Shown here: positions 1 through 12,200 of the stretch, piece after piece
Position numbering within the stretch: position 1 is the first letter of the stretch
Layout: each line of letters begins with the position of its first letter
DNA from: Sphagnum magellanicum
Taxonomy: Eukaryota; Streptophyta; Sphagnopsida; Sphagnales; Sphagnaceae
DNA: 64,000 nucleotides
Reading direction: 5' to 3'
Assembly (NCBI GenBank): GCA_021904315.1
Contig: CM038923.1
Coordinates: forward strand, 8,066,038-8,130,037
Program-made: the position numbers and the translations under genes
The notes under the pieces: model-generated
The model's database searches: none
What the model was told of the DNA's origin: nothing
Seen by the model: the letters and a program-made list of their open reading frames with translations, nothing else

Positions 1-44
1 CTTTTTAGGGTTTCCCGCTGCTCTCTTCCTCGTTCGCTATTCAG

Positions 45-140
45 GATTTTCCCCTCCCCTCTTGCTCCACTTTATTGAGGGTTTTCCCATCCCCTCTTCC
101 TCCACTTGCTCGAGGGTTTTCCCTTCCCCTCTTCCTGGAA
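45..140. repeat. 35-bp pyrimidine-rich tandem repeat, about 2.6 copies
   Basis: A unit containing TTTTCCC-N-TCCCCTCTTCCTCCAC recurs with its TTTTCCC core at 47, 82 and 117, a period of 35 bp. It is followed by a short GTC/GTCGTC run. No coding role is visible. It lies beyond the 3' end of the KDM3-like gene. A pyrimidine-rich leader or promoter of a gene off the left edge is possible but unsupported. Confidence 0.7.
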
Positions 141-1030
141 GTACCGACGTCGTCGTCGTCGTCTGTCGTTAGACCTGTGCAGTGTTTTGGAAATACCTAA
201 ACAAAAAACCCTAAAAACCGAGAGAACAAATGTAAAGCAAATCTTTGAGGTTTATTATCAGGATTTCTTTTGGGGATGGGGATTTGCTCTTGCATTTCTA
301 TCTCACATGTGTGTGTTGGGTTATAGTCAGAAGAAAGTTTGTGTAGAGTGTAATGGCTTTGGGTCTAGGGGGGAGTCGGTAAGGCCATGATAATGACCAC
401 CAGTAGAGAGAAGGTAGCATAGAGAACCCAACTTAGGCAGGAAGCAAGCAAGCAGGAGCATGAGTTATTACCTACCGTATATTTGATTGTTGAGGAACAT
501 CATGTGGTAGAAACATGTATGTAGGTTTTAGGGTTTATGGGTGTGCTTTTGGGTTCCCATGCAGTGGTGCTGTTTTAGTTCACACAAAGAGTGCTGCTAT
601 CATGTCCATGGGCTGGAGCTCTTCAAACATAACAGCAGAGCATTTCAAAGCCTTTCTTTCTTTACTCATCATGTATGGATGGAGCAGCAGCCTGGTGGAA
701 CTGCAAAACATTGGCTTCGCCTTCTAACCAGCTAAGTCATTGTAAAAGCCAGCCAGTGCACTTTTTTCTCAACACAAACTAGGTATCCAAATGTGCAACA
801 ATCCTACTACTTACTTGTTCATCATCCTTTGGCTCTGTTGTGAAGAAAAAAAATTCACTTTAGTAGTTGCACTAATGGAGGATGGATGTCACAAGTAAGT
901 AGCTAGTTTGTCTTGGATGCTGGGCTGATGACATGGTACAAAATTTGGTGAAGAAGATGGGTTTGCTGCCACGATGATCATGTGGAGTCCATTTTGGCCT
1001 CTTGAACCTAAGGATTGAACACAACAAAAT
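141..1030. other. Non-coding stretch, 3' flank of the KDM3-like gene
   Basis: Short open frames here show no family resemblance and no coding-like conservation. The segment next to 1031 is expected to hold the 3' UTR and poly(A) region of the minus-strand demethylase gene. I see no clear poly(A) signal that I would place with confidence. Confidence 0.5.
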
Positions 1031-4000
1031 CTAATTGTCGCAGCTGTCACGTATTTGTCGCAGGCTGTGAACCACCTTTGTTGCCCCATAAACTATCATC
1101 TTCTTTACCTGCAAGGAGAAAACAGATTTGATGTATACATGTACGTACAATGTCAAAGTGTATTTCACAATATGGGTAGTAATTAACAAACAGCATGTGC
1201 CAACTTTGGAGATGCAGGTAATGGGTTGTTAGGTGCTAGTTTCATCCTACCTCCAATTTGTCTTTGTTTGCATGGTGAGATTTTGGAAGGCAGCGGAATT
1301 CACTTGTCAGCTGCAAACACTCTTGCAAGCTCTCTGGAGAAACAAACTCAAGTACCATATGGATACACGACTGCGTCACCCAAGAAGAAAACAGCAAAAC
1401 ACACACAAAGGATGATAAACTTACATAGATGCTCAGGATGGAACCATAATTGGCAGTGGCCATCAATCATGCAGTTGGAATTGTCCAAGGAATGCATCTA
1501 TGACATGAAGCATTGTGGCTACACGTGGATTAAATGAAGCACACAAATGTTCAGTAAGTATACACATGCAATGAAATTTTGTTCCCCTTCCCAAAAATAA
1601 AAATAAATCCAGGGCTCCAAAATGCACCTTCAAGTTGCGGACTTGATATGAACAACCTGCTGGAATCAAAACTGCTTCACCTTCGTTTTGCTCAAATGTC
1701 CAGGCTTCAACATCTTCACACATGGTTAGAAACCAACACTTCAGAAAAAACTTACATTATGAGACTCCAAATCTTCATAAACAATTTTTGAATTTGCAAA
1801 ACTGTTTTTTGAATTCAATAATGTGAAGTTTCAATTTTCCTCATACCTTTATAACATATTTTGGACTTACCATATTCCTCCTTTAGCTTCCTTTTGTGGT
1901 CACTTGTTAAGAAGAATGCGTGATCATGAATAGGATGTATTACCTGCAAAAAAAATTGATCAATGTGAAACCAACCTACTCACTTAGTACTGTGACATAC
2001 CCATTTTAGGAGCTTCTTTTGTGCTCACCTGCACTTTCATCCTCTTTCTTACATGATAATCATAGTTTCTAGATCGAATTCCATCATGGAACTATGCAAC
2101 ATTATCATGTAAGAATGGGCACAAATTGCATGCACTTCTAATAGCCCTGCAAAAGTAACAATTAGGAATGGGATCTCACAGAGTCAACCACCCAGTGGTC
2201 AGGTATGCAGAATTCCTCCCAGTGCTTTCTCAAATATGCCTCCAGCTTAGGTGTGTCTTGTCGTCGGAATATGTCCCATAATGCCCCTCCATACACAGAC
2301 TTTCGAGTATGAGCAGTCCTGTCAACATCATAGTTTGCACCAAGAGATGACCACTTGGAATCCCCCTTATGATTGGACTTCTGGATCCAATCCTTAACAA
2401 TCTGTTGCTGTTCTTCAAGAAGTTGTACTTCTGTGGTATGCATTAGCACATATACCTGCCATGGTCCACAAGTGCTCAATTCAACTATCTGGCCTTTTGA
2501 GTACCTATGTTCTTTATCACTATGGGAGCAGTGACAAGGGGCTGCCACAACTACCCACATTCAGAACTTTCATACTAATGTTTACTGAAATTGCCTGACC
2601 AATCTAGAAATTGTCAGTCCAGAAATTGAAAAAATGCTTACAGAATCAGCCATGTCTTTGTGTAATTTGATTACAGAATCACCCTTCAAAAGTTCCTCTC
2701 TTAGCCCGTTAGCAATGTACATCCTGGGACCCAAATCGGGCTTCCTCATGTTCTCAGGCAGTTTGGCAGCCAAATTAAGGAAACCTGTCTTTGGGTTCAT
2801 GTATTGTTGGAATGGAAGTGTAGCCAGAAATTCAGCTCTATGTTTTGGGAGCTGCTTTTCAAATCCACTGGATGGTGGCCAATCCTTGAGCCTCAAAAGT
2901 TGTGGCCACCCATCTTTATGGCTTTTACTGTCCTTGTAACCTGTGAAAAACTGGTGGAGATTCACATCAACCTGCACTGCCCATTATGGGCGTTATCAAA
3001 GAATTAATTGATGGGGTCCTTTGCCAACATTGAATGCTTGATATCATGGGCTCTACGATGATGGCTTGAGGAGTAAAGAAAAAATTGCACACAGAATAAT
3101 GAGCCCTTCCCTGGGATCAGAGGAATTGACTTCTACCTCTTGCCAATCAAGGCAGTCTATTGCTGCAACAGTGCGGGTATTCTTTTCGAATTTGTTTTTC
3201 ATGGTTTCACGAACAGCACGCCACATAACCATTGGTTCCCAGCTGATACCACTGCCTCCTTCCAGTACTACATCGCACACGATAACAGGCTCGCCTCGCA
3301 ACCAGTGTTTCTGAAAATGGACTAGACCCTCTGACTCGTCTTCAACATTGTGTCTAGAAGGACAATATAGATAATTGTCATTCTTCTCACCTTTTCGATG
3401 AGAAGCAAGCCGCAATTTCTTTTTGACATCTCCTCCTCCACCCAGGTCACAAATGGAGCAGTGCAGCGGGTCATGTTCTGTTCGAGTGTTGTACGATTCC
3501 ATCTCAGCATCCATGGCGAGCTTTGCAATCCAGTCAGGCTCAAACAAAGTCTTCAAACCTAGTTCACAACTGCCACACCCACCTTGTGACAGTGGAGGGC
3601 ATTTAATGCTACCATCTGAGCTTGCTGCCCAGGCACATGATTGCACAGGCTTTTCTAGCTTTGATCCTTGTATCTCCACTGATTCTGGCTCCTCCTCCTC
3701 TTTGCCATCCTGCTGTTTGGCCTGAGCTCCTCCGACTGACCCACATTTAAGACGCAGCTCTCTACAACAAGTAATGCACAGCCGGTAGCCACAGGCTGGG
3801 CAGCTCCTGTGGTAGTCAACAATTGATGTGCTGCAATTATCGCTGCAAAAAAGGCAAATCGTGCTTGGACATGTCAACAGCCATAGCGTCATCGTAGATG
3901 ATTGTTACAAGAACGATCAAATGACATTAAATACTTCATCAAGATCAATTTCTCGTAGAAATTTCCTAAAGGGAAAACCTTATTAAACAAGCTGAAGCAC

Positions 4001-5305
4001 ACACTTGCACTCCTTGTGCTACATACCAATGAAGGCACTGATCTGCAGAAATCACTGTCTTTTCCATCTTCACATGTGATGTTCCTGCACAGTTTAACTT
4101 GGACACATTCAACAAAACTGGAGAAAAACATACTTCTTTTGTTTCATTTTTTTTCTGACAGCATAAAAACAGGGTACGATATAGAGAAGGGGTGAAGATT
4201 AATACGTTGCAAACTGCGCTCCACTTTCAGCTCATCACGCTGCTCATTGTGGACTTGCTCCAAGCATGGTAGCAACTTGATCAGCAGGTACTTCAGAAAC
4301 TCTTGTGTTACATCCTCATCCCATTTCACAGTCTCCTGTTGTGCCCCCCACCCAATGCACCAAACTATTTAACATGATAAATGAATTTCTCTGTCTACAA
4401 CCAATTGCAATCCTCCAGCCAGCCTTAAACCCTAAACCCTAAAGCCACTTACCATCTGCAATCCACAGGTATGTATGCAAGCCTTGCAGTTACAGTTTCC
4501 ACGGCAGAATGGGCATGCAACTGCAACACCTGACTCCGAAAGAAACGGGTACCTGTTGCATCTCAAAAAATCAGCTCAATCCATCCACAGTGTTATCCAT
4601 TGCCTACATTTGCTAACAGGAGAAGTGCGAATTGTACATACCATGCTTTGATGCATGGTGAGCAGTAGCACTTGAGATTACACTTGCTGCAGTAAATAAC
4701 TTTCTCTTGGTCATTCCTCTGACATTGATGACACATGCTATTTCCATTTTCATCTTCTTTTGTTCCATTGAACTGCAGTCTCAACCAACAAAGCAATGTA
4801 TATCATTTCTGCAGACTGTAGGCAAGTTCAGGATATGGCTGCATTGCAAATAGATAAATAATACAATGGAGTAAAGAGAAAGTTGCATGAAATTGGAACA
4901 TGAAAAAGATCCTTTCATGATTTCCTTTTAACTATGACTCACCATCTCACCTCCAGTTCTGTCCTCTTCTTCGTCATCAGATTTTGCAGGCCTAGCAGTT
5001 AATTGTCTTGGGGACTTTGCAGACAATAAATGCTTGGGAGAGGAGAGACGACGTTTCTTTGGTTTAGCCCTGAAAGAGATCTTGCTCTTTGTGGAATTAT
5101 GATGTTCACAGTAGATGGAACCTTCCATCCTTTCTTGTATGCAACGCCAACCCTTGCCATCAGACCTCCTGCACCGTAGCTCATCCTCTGGATACACTCT
5201 CTGAAATTTCCTACGTTTTACTGGACGGCTGCTGCTGCCCTCAGCTTTTCCAGTACTGCTTGTTGGTATGTTGTGCATTTCAATATCTGCTGCTGCCACC
5301 TCCAT
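1031..5305 (-). CDS. KDM3/JHDM2-type JmjC histone H3K9 demethylase-like protein with WRC and RING-like domains
   Basis: Minus-strand gene in 12 exons: 5305-4943, 4772-4642, 4552-4453, 4335-4206, 4084-4027, 3842-3137, 2971-2642, 2455-2180, 1943-1871, 1713-1628, 1370-1251, 1108-1031. All junctions are GT-AG and phases agree, giving 2451 nt and 816 residues. Domain order: a WRC domain near residues 55-85 ([12 protein letters not shown], then CEHH); a RING-like cysteine cluster ([35 protein letters not shown]); a second zinc motif ([20 protein letters not shown]); then JmjC. The order matches plant IBM1/JMJ24-27 proteins, which act in the nucleus on H3K9 methylation and associated DNA methylation. 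JmjC carries LHKD for the first iron ligands and ends in KLEVKKM like its relatives. The usual distal PHQV histidine is SYQV here, so demethylase activity is doubtful. The start is the ATG at 5305; the frame stays open upstream to 5410. A telobox lies about 400 bp upstream. Confidence 0.9.
4428..4445. repeat. Interstitial telomere-like motif in an intron
   Basis: AAACCCTAAACCCTAAA lies in the intron between the 4453-4552 and 4206-4335 exons of the KDM3-like gene. Two and a half plant-type telomere units (AAACCCT) are present. Short interstitial copies are common in plant genes and do not indicate a chromosome end. Confidence 0.7.
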
Positions 5306-5705
5306 CTGTTTTGATTCTCTGCTTGAGAGCAAACAAATAATCTCTATCATCTTCAGTAGGAGATAAACAATACCACCAAGTACAAAACCCATAGACATGC
5401 CCAAAAACACTGCCTAGGTACTACTGGAATTGACTGGAAAAAACTTTCATTTAGATATACAAATATTTTGCAACTGGTATGTATGGTGTGAAGATGGTGG
5501 TAAACCAGAGATATATCGATGCAAAACTTAGTCTCCACTGCCACCTGATGCTTTCTTCAAGAAATGTAGCTATATCTGCGCAGAATAGCAATGGTTTTTT
5601 TAATCAATAGCATGGTGATCATGAGACAATGTGAAATACCCACATGCATGCAAGTACATATCTAATGCTCAAAATGGGTACCTGAAAAAGAGCAAAAGTG
5701 TTGGA

Positions 5706-5725
5706 GACCAGGACCGAGGGTTTAG
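5706..5725. promoter_or_regulatory. Telobox upstream of the KDM3-like gene
   Basis: GAGGGTTTAGGGTTTAAG holds two GGGTTTA units about 400 bp upstream of the KDM3-like start codon, in its 5' UTR or promoter. Teloboxes (AAACCCTA) are known plant elements bound by TRB proteins and linked to Polycomb recruitment or growth-related expression. The role here is inferred from motif and position only. Confidence 0.4.
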
Positions 5726-8700
5726 GGTTTAAGAGCTGCCACGCAGCATGTCACAGATGGTCTACTACACTGGATGGTGCCTGTGACTACCCTCATTTGT
5801 GGTACAGAAATCTAAGAAAGTCCACAACACAATACAACTTGGAAATTATAATCTGAGAACCACAACATCATGAATTCAGAAGCTGATTGAAGCATTTCTA
5901 ACTGCATTTCTCCAATGTGGGATTGTTTAAATTTTCTTTGAACAATCCAAGAACTTCAAATCTCATGAGAACTTGTGGCCTTTCCCAAACCTTGGGATCA
6001 CTGACTGACCTAATAACAGCTCACATTGCTCCTGCAGCAGGAGGGATTGAACAGAATAGAAAATTGAAGCAACAACCCATAAGCAAGCCAGTTGTAAAGG
6101 TGGGATTTTAGCAGAGACAAAGAAACTCAATGCAACAAACTAACTTCAAAAAGTGGCAGCATTACAAGCCAGTGATGAGGAGAATTATCACCTTGAAAAG
6201 CATCAACAACAATGTATGTCGCTGCTTTTCCCAAAGACCCAATTATGTAGTAAGCTTGAACCCAAAACTCCCCCTCCCTCACAGTGCAAAAATCAACCCT
6301 GGGTTTGTAACAGAAGAATGGAGCTTATCATCATCGTCGTCATCAGCACACAACAACAGCAGCAGCAGAAACAACAACAACAAATTCTTGCAGGGAATTT
6401 GAGGAAACAAGAAGGCCTAGAAGACTGTAGAATGAAATGCTTCTCCACAACTCCGAGTGACACTCAATTACCCATTGAGGAACGTTACTGGATATCCAAA
6501 GCTGCAAGAGAAGGAAAGAAGAGTGTGCAAAAAATCCAAGCCTGTAACTGTAGCACATAGGAGGAGGAGGGAGGGAGGAGAAGCGCCAAGCATCAAAACA
6601 GCCGACTGGTTAGGGCTCATATAACAACAAAAACAAGAAAAACAAAAACCTTTGCAACAAAAGCTTGCAGCTGGCACCCACCTGATGAGTACCCCAATGC
6701 TGGAGGCAATAAATAGCAACCCCCCCTTTGCACTTAATGACATTACTACTACTACTACTCCTTCTTCTTCTTCTTGTAGATAGACAGATAAACAGATAGA
6801 TAGCTGCAGAGAGATTCTTGTAAAATCAGCAGGATTTACAAAGAAAGTTTGCAGCATTGTGGGGGTTTTTGTATTTTTTTCTTTGGGTTTTGGGGGGGGG
6901 AGTTGTCTATTTTGGGTTACAAGTTACAACTTCAAAATCTGCTTGAGCAAACCCATGGCTCCCCACGATCTGCAATGAATATACTCTCTGTCAGTCAGTC
7001 AGTAATTCAAGTTCAATGTCTGGCCTAATTTGGGTTTGCAACCAAAATCCCTTTTGTTATGAAGAGAGAGTGAGCAAAGTCATTCCTTATATTGGGTGTA
7101 AGTATTATTGCAAAACAGAACCTTCTTTTCCCTCCGTCACCTCAACTTCAAGTCAAAGCCCTTTTTGTGCACCCAAAAAAGGTTTCATCATCATCATCAT
7201 CATCATCATCAAAGTCTTGTTTGATCATCATCAGAGTTTTGTTGGATCATCATCATCATCTTCTTCTTCATCATCATTCTTCACTCATTTATTCATTTCA
7301 TTCCCATTCAACTAAGCAGAGCTTGAACCGTAAGAAACAAGAGGAGGATTTCAAGCTTCTCTGTTCTTTCAAGGGGATTTTATTTTGTCAGGATCATGCT
7401 GTTGTCATTGTTGCTGTATTGAGCTTGAAAGGAAGAAGCATTGCAGACAAATGGATTTTGAGACGATGATCTCCTCAGGATGCGAAGTAGATGTCCAGGA
7501 TGTGCAACCAGATGTCCACCAACCAACTGACGGACCTCACAAGCCATGAATTTTGAAATGGATTTCCAAGATCAAAGTTCAAACTACAGAACAGTATAGA
7601 AGAAGAAGAAAAAGACTATACCACCTTCTTCAATATCCAGCATGCATGCTATCCTCTGGTATGCCCTACAATGATGCAGAAGCAATCCAGAAGTACTCTT
7701 TTGTGCATATAAGTATACAATAATGCAGATGGCTGAAAAGTACATCCTTTCAAATTGTCAATTGTTTACTTACATTGGCACACTGGGTTTTAGCAGAAGT
7801 TCATCAGACAGGCAAGCTTCTAAGAGACTGCAGCTTTTAACACTTTGCCCCTCTTTCAAGAACTCGCAGGGACAAAATACAACAACACCCAATTCACAGT
7901 TTTGTGCAAAGATCAACAATCTTGAGCCCATGAGCAGATAATGAAACATGTCACACACACAAGAATGATGGGTGCAGTCATAACCTGATGAGGAAGAGCA
8001 CAAGGATTATTATTTTCTGGCAAGCTTTGCAATTGCACTATATCCCCTTCGAAGAAATCAAATTCTTATTCTACTGTCTTTTGATCCAAGGACAAGAATG
8101 AGTAGCTAGTAGTACCTAAACAATTTGCAAGCAGCATTTAGAGAGAGAATCAGCAGAATTTGCACATAGAGAACTTTTGATACAAGAAGAAGCAGCACAA
8201 CAGTAGCACTTTTGCTACTATTGTTGTTGCAGCACAATCCAACTTTCTTTCTTCCTGCTTCCTTCCTTCCTTCTTTACAGCAGCAGCATGAGTTTTGCAG
8301 ATCTCTCTACTCTTCACATCAAGGTGACAGTTACCAGTAGCTGCTGGTGCTGCTATATCATCATTTGCCTCTGCACTTGCTTGAAGGAATTTGTGTCTGC
8401 TGATGATCAGTGTGCATGTTGGAATCAAAGTCTTAAGGGGAAGATCAGTCTCAGAGAAGAGACCTTGCAGGTGATGAGGGAGATGAAAGGCAACAACAAC
8501 AACAGCTTGCTGTATCCTTCTAATGCATCAGATTTTTGTTCTTTTGTTGCATCAGATTGTTAATCTTTCTTCATCGGACTCACAATGTGAGACCAGACAA
8601 GTGTCTTTTGAGACCTGCATTTGGTGTAGTTTTGTATTAAACTTCCTATTGAGAAGATTTGCATGAAGAAACTCAACTTCTCCAGTGAGCCTTATAAGAG

Positions 8701-9919
8701 TGCTGCTGCAACTGCATCGATAATGACCAAGAACAAAGAAACTCCATCTCTGTTCATCATTGTAAAATCTTTTCTCAACCTCCTTATCTCTCACTTCTCC
8801 TCAACATCTTGTGGATTGGTGGTGCACTCATTCCTGTCCTGCTTGCAAAGCAACATTTGAAGAACATTCTTCACGTTCTTCTTTCCTGTCCAGTCTTCCT
8901 CTGTTTTTGCACTTGGACACCAATAGACTAGTGTTGATGATCATGATGACTTTTGGGGAAATTTTCTGCTAAGAATCTCCATACAATTATTCCACACACG
9001 AGGAAATCTTACAACTCTTCCATGGAGTTGCAAGATTCCAAAGCTTTCATGTTGTCAGAATGCCTCACACACAATACACATCTGTAATGAAATTCTGCAC
9101 ACTTTGTGGCATATGGGAGGTTCTCACCTAAGAGGATGCTTCTCAGAGGAAGAAGCACTGATCATACTTCCTGGAGCTTGCACTAATGACACAAGATGAT
9201 CTACTTGTCCAAAAACAGCCGAGATCAGATTCCATACCTTCATTCAAGGTAATCAGTTAGTTTATGATTTTGCATAAAACTATTTTGCATGCAATCATAT
9301 TCAAACATGTTGCAGATTGAAACAAATGCACAAAAGCAGGCACATTCTGATCTTCAACAATCATCACCTTCCTTTCACCAAAAGACTTGTGTCTGCAGCA
9401 AATTCTGGCACTCAGTCACTCATGTCCATGCCACATGCAGAAGAAGACTTTGCAGTAAGTTCCTTTTCAAAAGTTTTGAGAGCCATTCATTATTGTTGCC
9501 CCATTGCACAAAAAGTGTCTTCTCACACAGACAAAACAGATTCTTGCAAAGTTTGCACACCATTTTTTATGTCTTGCTACAGAGTTAGAAAACAAAGACC
9601 ACCTTCGTCATCCCTGCACCACTTTTAGATATACCCAAACAAACAAGATCTTACAGGCTACATCTTATTAGTATTTTTTACGTGATCAACATCATAGCCC
9701 CCCTCTTGACAGTCGTATATGTGCAAGTTGGGCCAATCCTCCTCTTTGAAACCACATTGTTTTTCCCTCATTATACCCACTTTTTCTCCAAAAACATGAA
9801 AGCACATGTGCTTACAAAAATCTACAGATATACAATCACCATGTTCTTCTCTAATAAACACTTCTTTTTTCCCTTTGATAGACACCAGGTGCTCTTCAGC
9901 TCCAGGCTCTCTTTCTTTC
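5726..9919. other. Intergenic region rich in simple sequence
   Basis: About 4.2 kb between the KDM3-like gene and the dehydrogenase gene. Open frames are short and made of CAA, CAG, TCA or CTT runs with no family resemblance. It includes ACT and TTC runs near 6745-6777, GATA/GACA runs near 6778-6803 and the trinucleotide block annotated separately. It may hold the promoter and leader of the KDM3-like gene. I see no coding gene. Confidence 0.5.
7185..7277. repeat. TCA/CAT trinucleotide microsatellite, interrupted
   Basis: An uninterrupted TCA run spans about 7185-7210. After a short break come further CATCAT and CTTCTT runs to about 7277. Open frames of Ile, Ser or His homopolymers across it are artefacts of the repeat. 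Confidence 0.8.
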
Positions 9920-12200
9920 TCACTCCTGCTTCTGGATGCTTTGAGGATATAACACTTGCTGTGCTTTGGTGGTATCCAGGAGTACTTTGCTTAGTGGTTT
10001 CTGCTCAATTGGATGGTGGACATAAAATATGCGGAAGAGAGTCTCAAGAATCTCAGGAGCATACACACGCAGCAGGATGAAAGCATTATAGAAGTATGGG
10101 ACAACAACATAGCGGTGTGACCGTAAAACACCCAATACAGCTGCTCTTGCACATGTCTCTGCATACTCCACGGGTGCTGGTCCCACATGTGCCTGCACCA
10201 TAAAGTCTGCTTGTGAGAACACAAGTTTCCTCTGGACTTTTGACTATGCATTTTTTTGTTCTATGAGATTTTTTCCCTTCCTACATACCACCATCTCTAT
10301 TGTGATGTAGCACATTAACATTCAGATGTTTAGAGTTATGCATGTGGTCTAGGCAACAACTATCAATGTAGATCAAACCAGGCATTTGAATGAACTCTTA
10401 AGCATATGATAAATCATATAGGAAGAAGGAGCCACTTACATCACGCTGATGAACTGGCTTTTCAGTCAACTCCCCTTCTGCACCCACAAACTTTCCTCTT
10501 GTCATCTCACTCTCAATCCAGCCAGGCATCACAATAGTTATTCCAATCGTCTCTCCAACTTCCACCCGTAATGTCTCATAAAACTGCAGTGCAGCTGCTT
10601 TTGCACTCTGTCCCAAAACACACAAAAATAACATCATCATATATCCTGCTGCTGTCAAAAGCATGGATCATTCCGTTTTGGAGCTAGCTTCTACCCATGA
10701 CAGGTACTAGGATTCTATATTTAGTTTTTGGGGAAGAAAATGGCAAAGTTTTAAAAGAGTGTTTTTTGCTTACATTGTATATGCTTTGTCGGGGATATGG
10801 GATAACACTCACAACAGAGGCAATCTCAAGGATTTTGCCTTTGCTGCGACGCAAGTGTGGCAGTGCATAGTAGGTCGCATAAACATGTCCCCAAAATGTC
10901 ACATCCTGCAAAAGGGCATTGTAGTGATTTAGCAATTGGGTGAAAGTCAATTGAAGCTTCAGTTATAAAAGCCAGAAACTGGTCTTGATCATTTTTGACA
11001 TGACCATTTTTTCTGCTGACAGCATTTTTTCCTGCTGATTCCACATAAGTAAAATAGCCAGCAGCTGTACTAAGTATGAACCTTCCTTTTGATCCACAAT
11101 AGCTATCTCAGAATCAAATGCTGGATCTTCTATTCCATAATTGATTTCTGAGAGCCACAGGAATTACCATGATTGGATTCATTGCAGATGTGTCTTTAGC
11201 TTGCTCAAAAAAGAAACTGTGGGCAATGCCTGCATTGTTTACCAAGTGATCCACTGCATGGAAAACCCCCCAGTATTAGTTGAAAAGCTTGTGATTTCAA
11301 ATCTCCATCTCATTAGGCTATCCCAAAGACTTCAACTTATATAAATAGAGGATCAACAAAACCAGCACTGGAAGTAAATGTGACTGTTGTAAAGACAAAG
11401 TACAAATCGGAGTCATCTTCTTTGTCAGATGATGATGAGGTGGCTGCAAGAAACGATCACAACCATCATGGATTATTGTTGTTGTTGTTGCTGCTCATGA
11501 GAGATTTCCGAAGATTCCCTTATATGCTTCCTCTTGTGCTCAGCACTCTCTGAACAAAATCTTGTTTGAGAAATGGAATAATTAGGGCTGAAAACTTACA
11601 TCGACCATATTTATTGATAGTCTCATCGACAAAGCGTTTGCATTCTTCCTGTTTCGTGACATCTCCAGCAATAACATGCACATCAGTTGCACCTTTGGTC
11701 ATTGCACGATCTGCCACCTGCTCCAGTAGATTCTGTCTTCGTGCCACAATAACTAAACGTGCCCCTCGTTTTGCATACTGATAAGTTAAGTGCTGCCAAA
11801 AAAAACCCAGATCACAACCATTAGCCACATTACATAGATAGCTATCTGCCTTGTATGGCCAAGAGAGCGACTGTCAAGCTCTGGGCCATCACCCAAATCC
11901 ATCTACTTACATAATCCTGGAACATTCAAACCCCTACCTCACTGGGTGCCTAAGTGCTAACATTCAAGAGACTCAATGAAGAGGTGTCCAGCAGATCCTA
12001 TCTCTCAGATTCATAAAAAGTATTTTGTCAAATGTCAATTGATGGGGAATAATGGAACAGACCTCTCCAATGCCAGAGGACGCCCCTGTGATGAGTATCA
12101 CCTTGCCACGGACATCTTCAAACACCAACAAGCTGACAAGGAACTTGAGGAACCTGACAAAGGTCAGTGCTGGATACAGTAGCAACAGAAGAAATGCCAC
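9920..12200 (-). CDS. 11-beta-hydroxysteroid dehydrogenase-like short-chain dehydrogenase (steroleosin/HSD type), 5' end incomplete
   Basis: Six minus-strand exons are joined by GT-AG introns in phase: (12200)-12063, 11792-11600, 11253-11168, 10905-10774, 10607-10440, 10192-9920, about 328 residues. Order: a hydrophobic N-terminal anchor (FLLLLLYPALTF, then LKFLVSLLVF); the NAD(P) motif TGASSGIG; LVNNAG; the catalytic serine in EIAS, 13 residues before the tyrosine; YNSAK as YxxxK; then a PGWIESEMT segment and a C-terminus ending LYPQSIQKQE. This matches plant HSD/steroleosins, which sit on oil bodies or ER and reduce or oxidise steroid- or lipid-like alcohols. The 12200 boundary is not a real start: the frame opens at GTG, has an upstream in-frame TGA and no ATG. 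A splice acceptor (TTCCTCCAG then TGGCATTTC) sits there, needing one base from an upstream exon, so the ATG may be split by an intron. That exon was not found. Confidence 0.85.

Noticed and set aside
4428-4445. Telomere or chromosome end
   Set aside because: Only two to three AAACCCT units inside an intron of an intact gene.
6130-6560. Gln-rich protein-coding gene at 6.1-6.6 kb
   Set aside because: The frame is made of CAA/CAG microsatellite with no domain, splice structure or start context.
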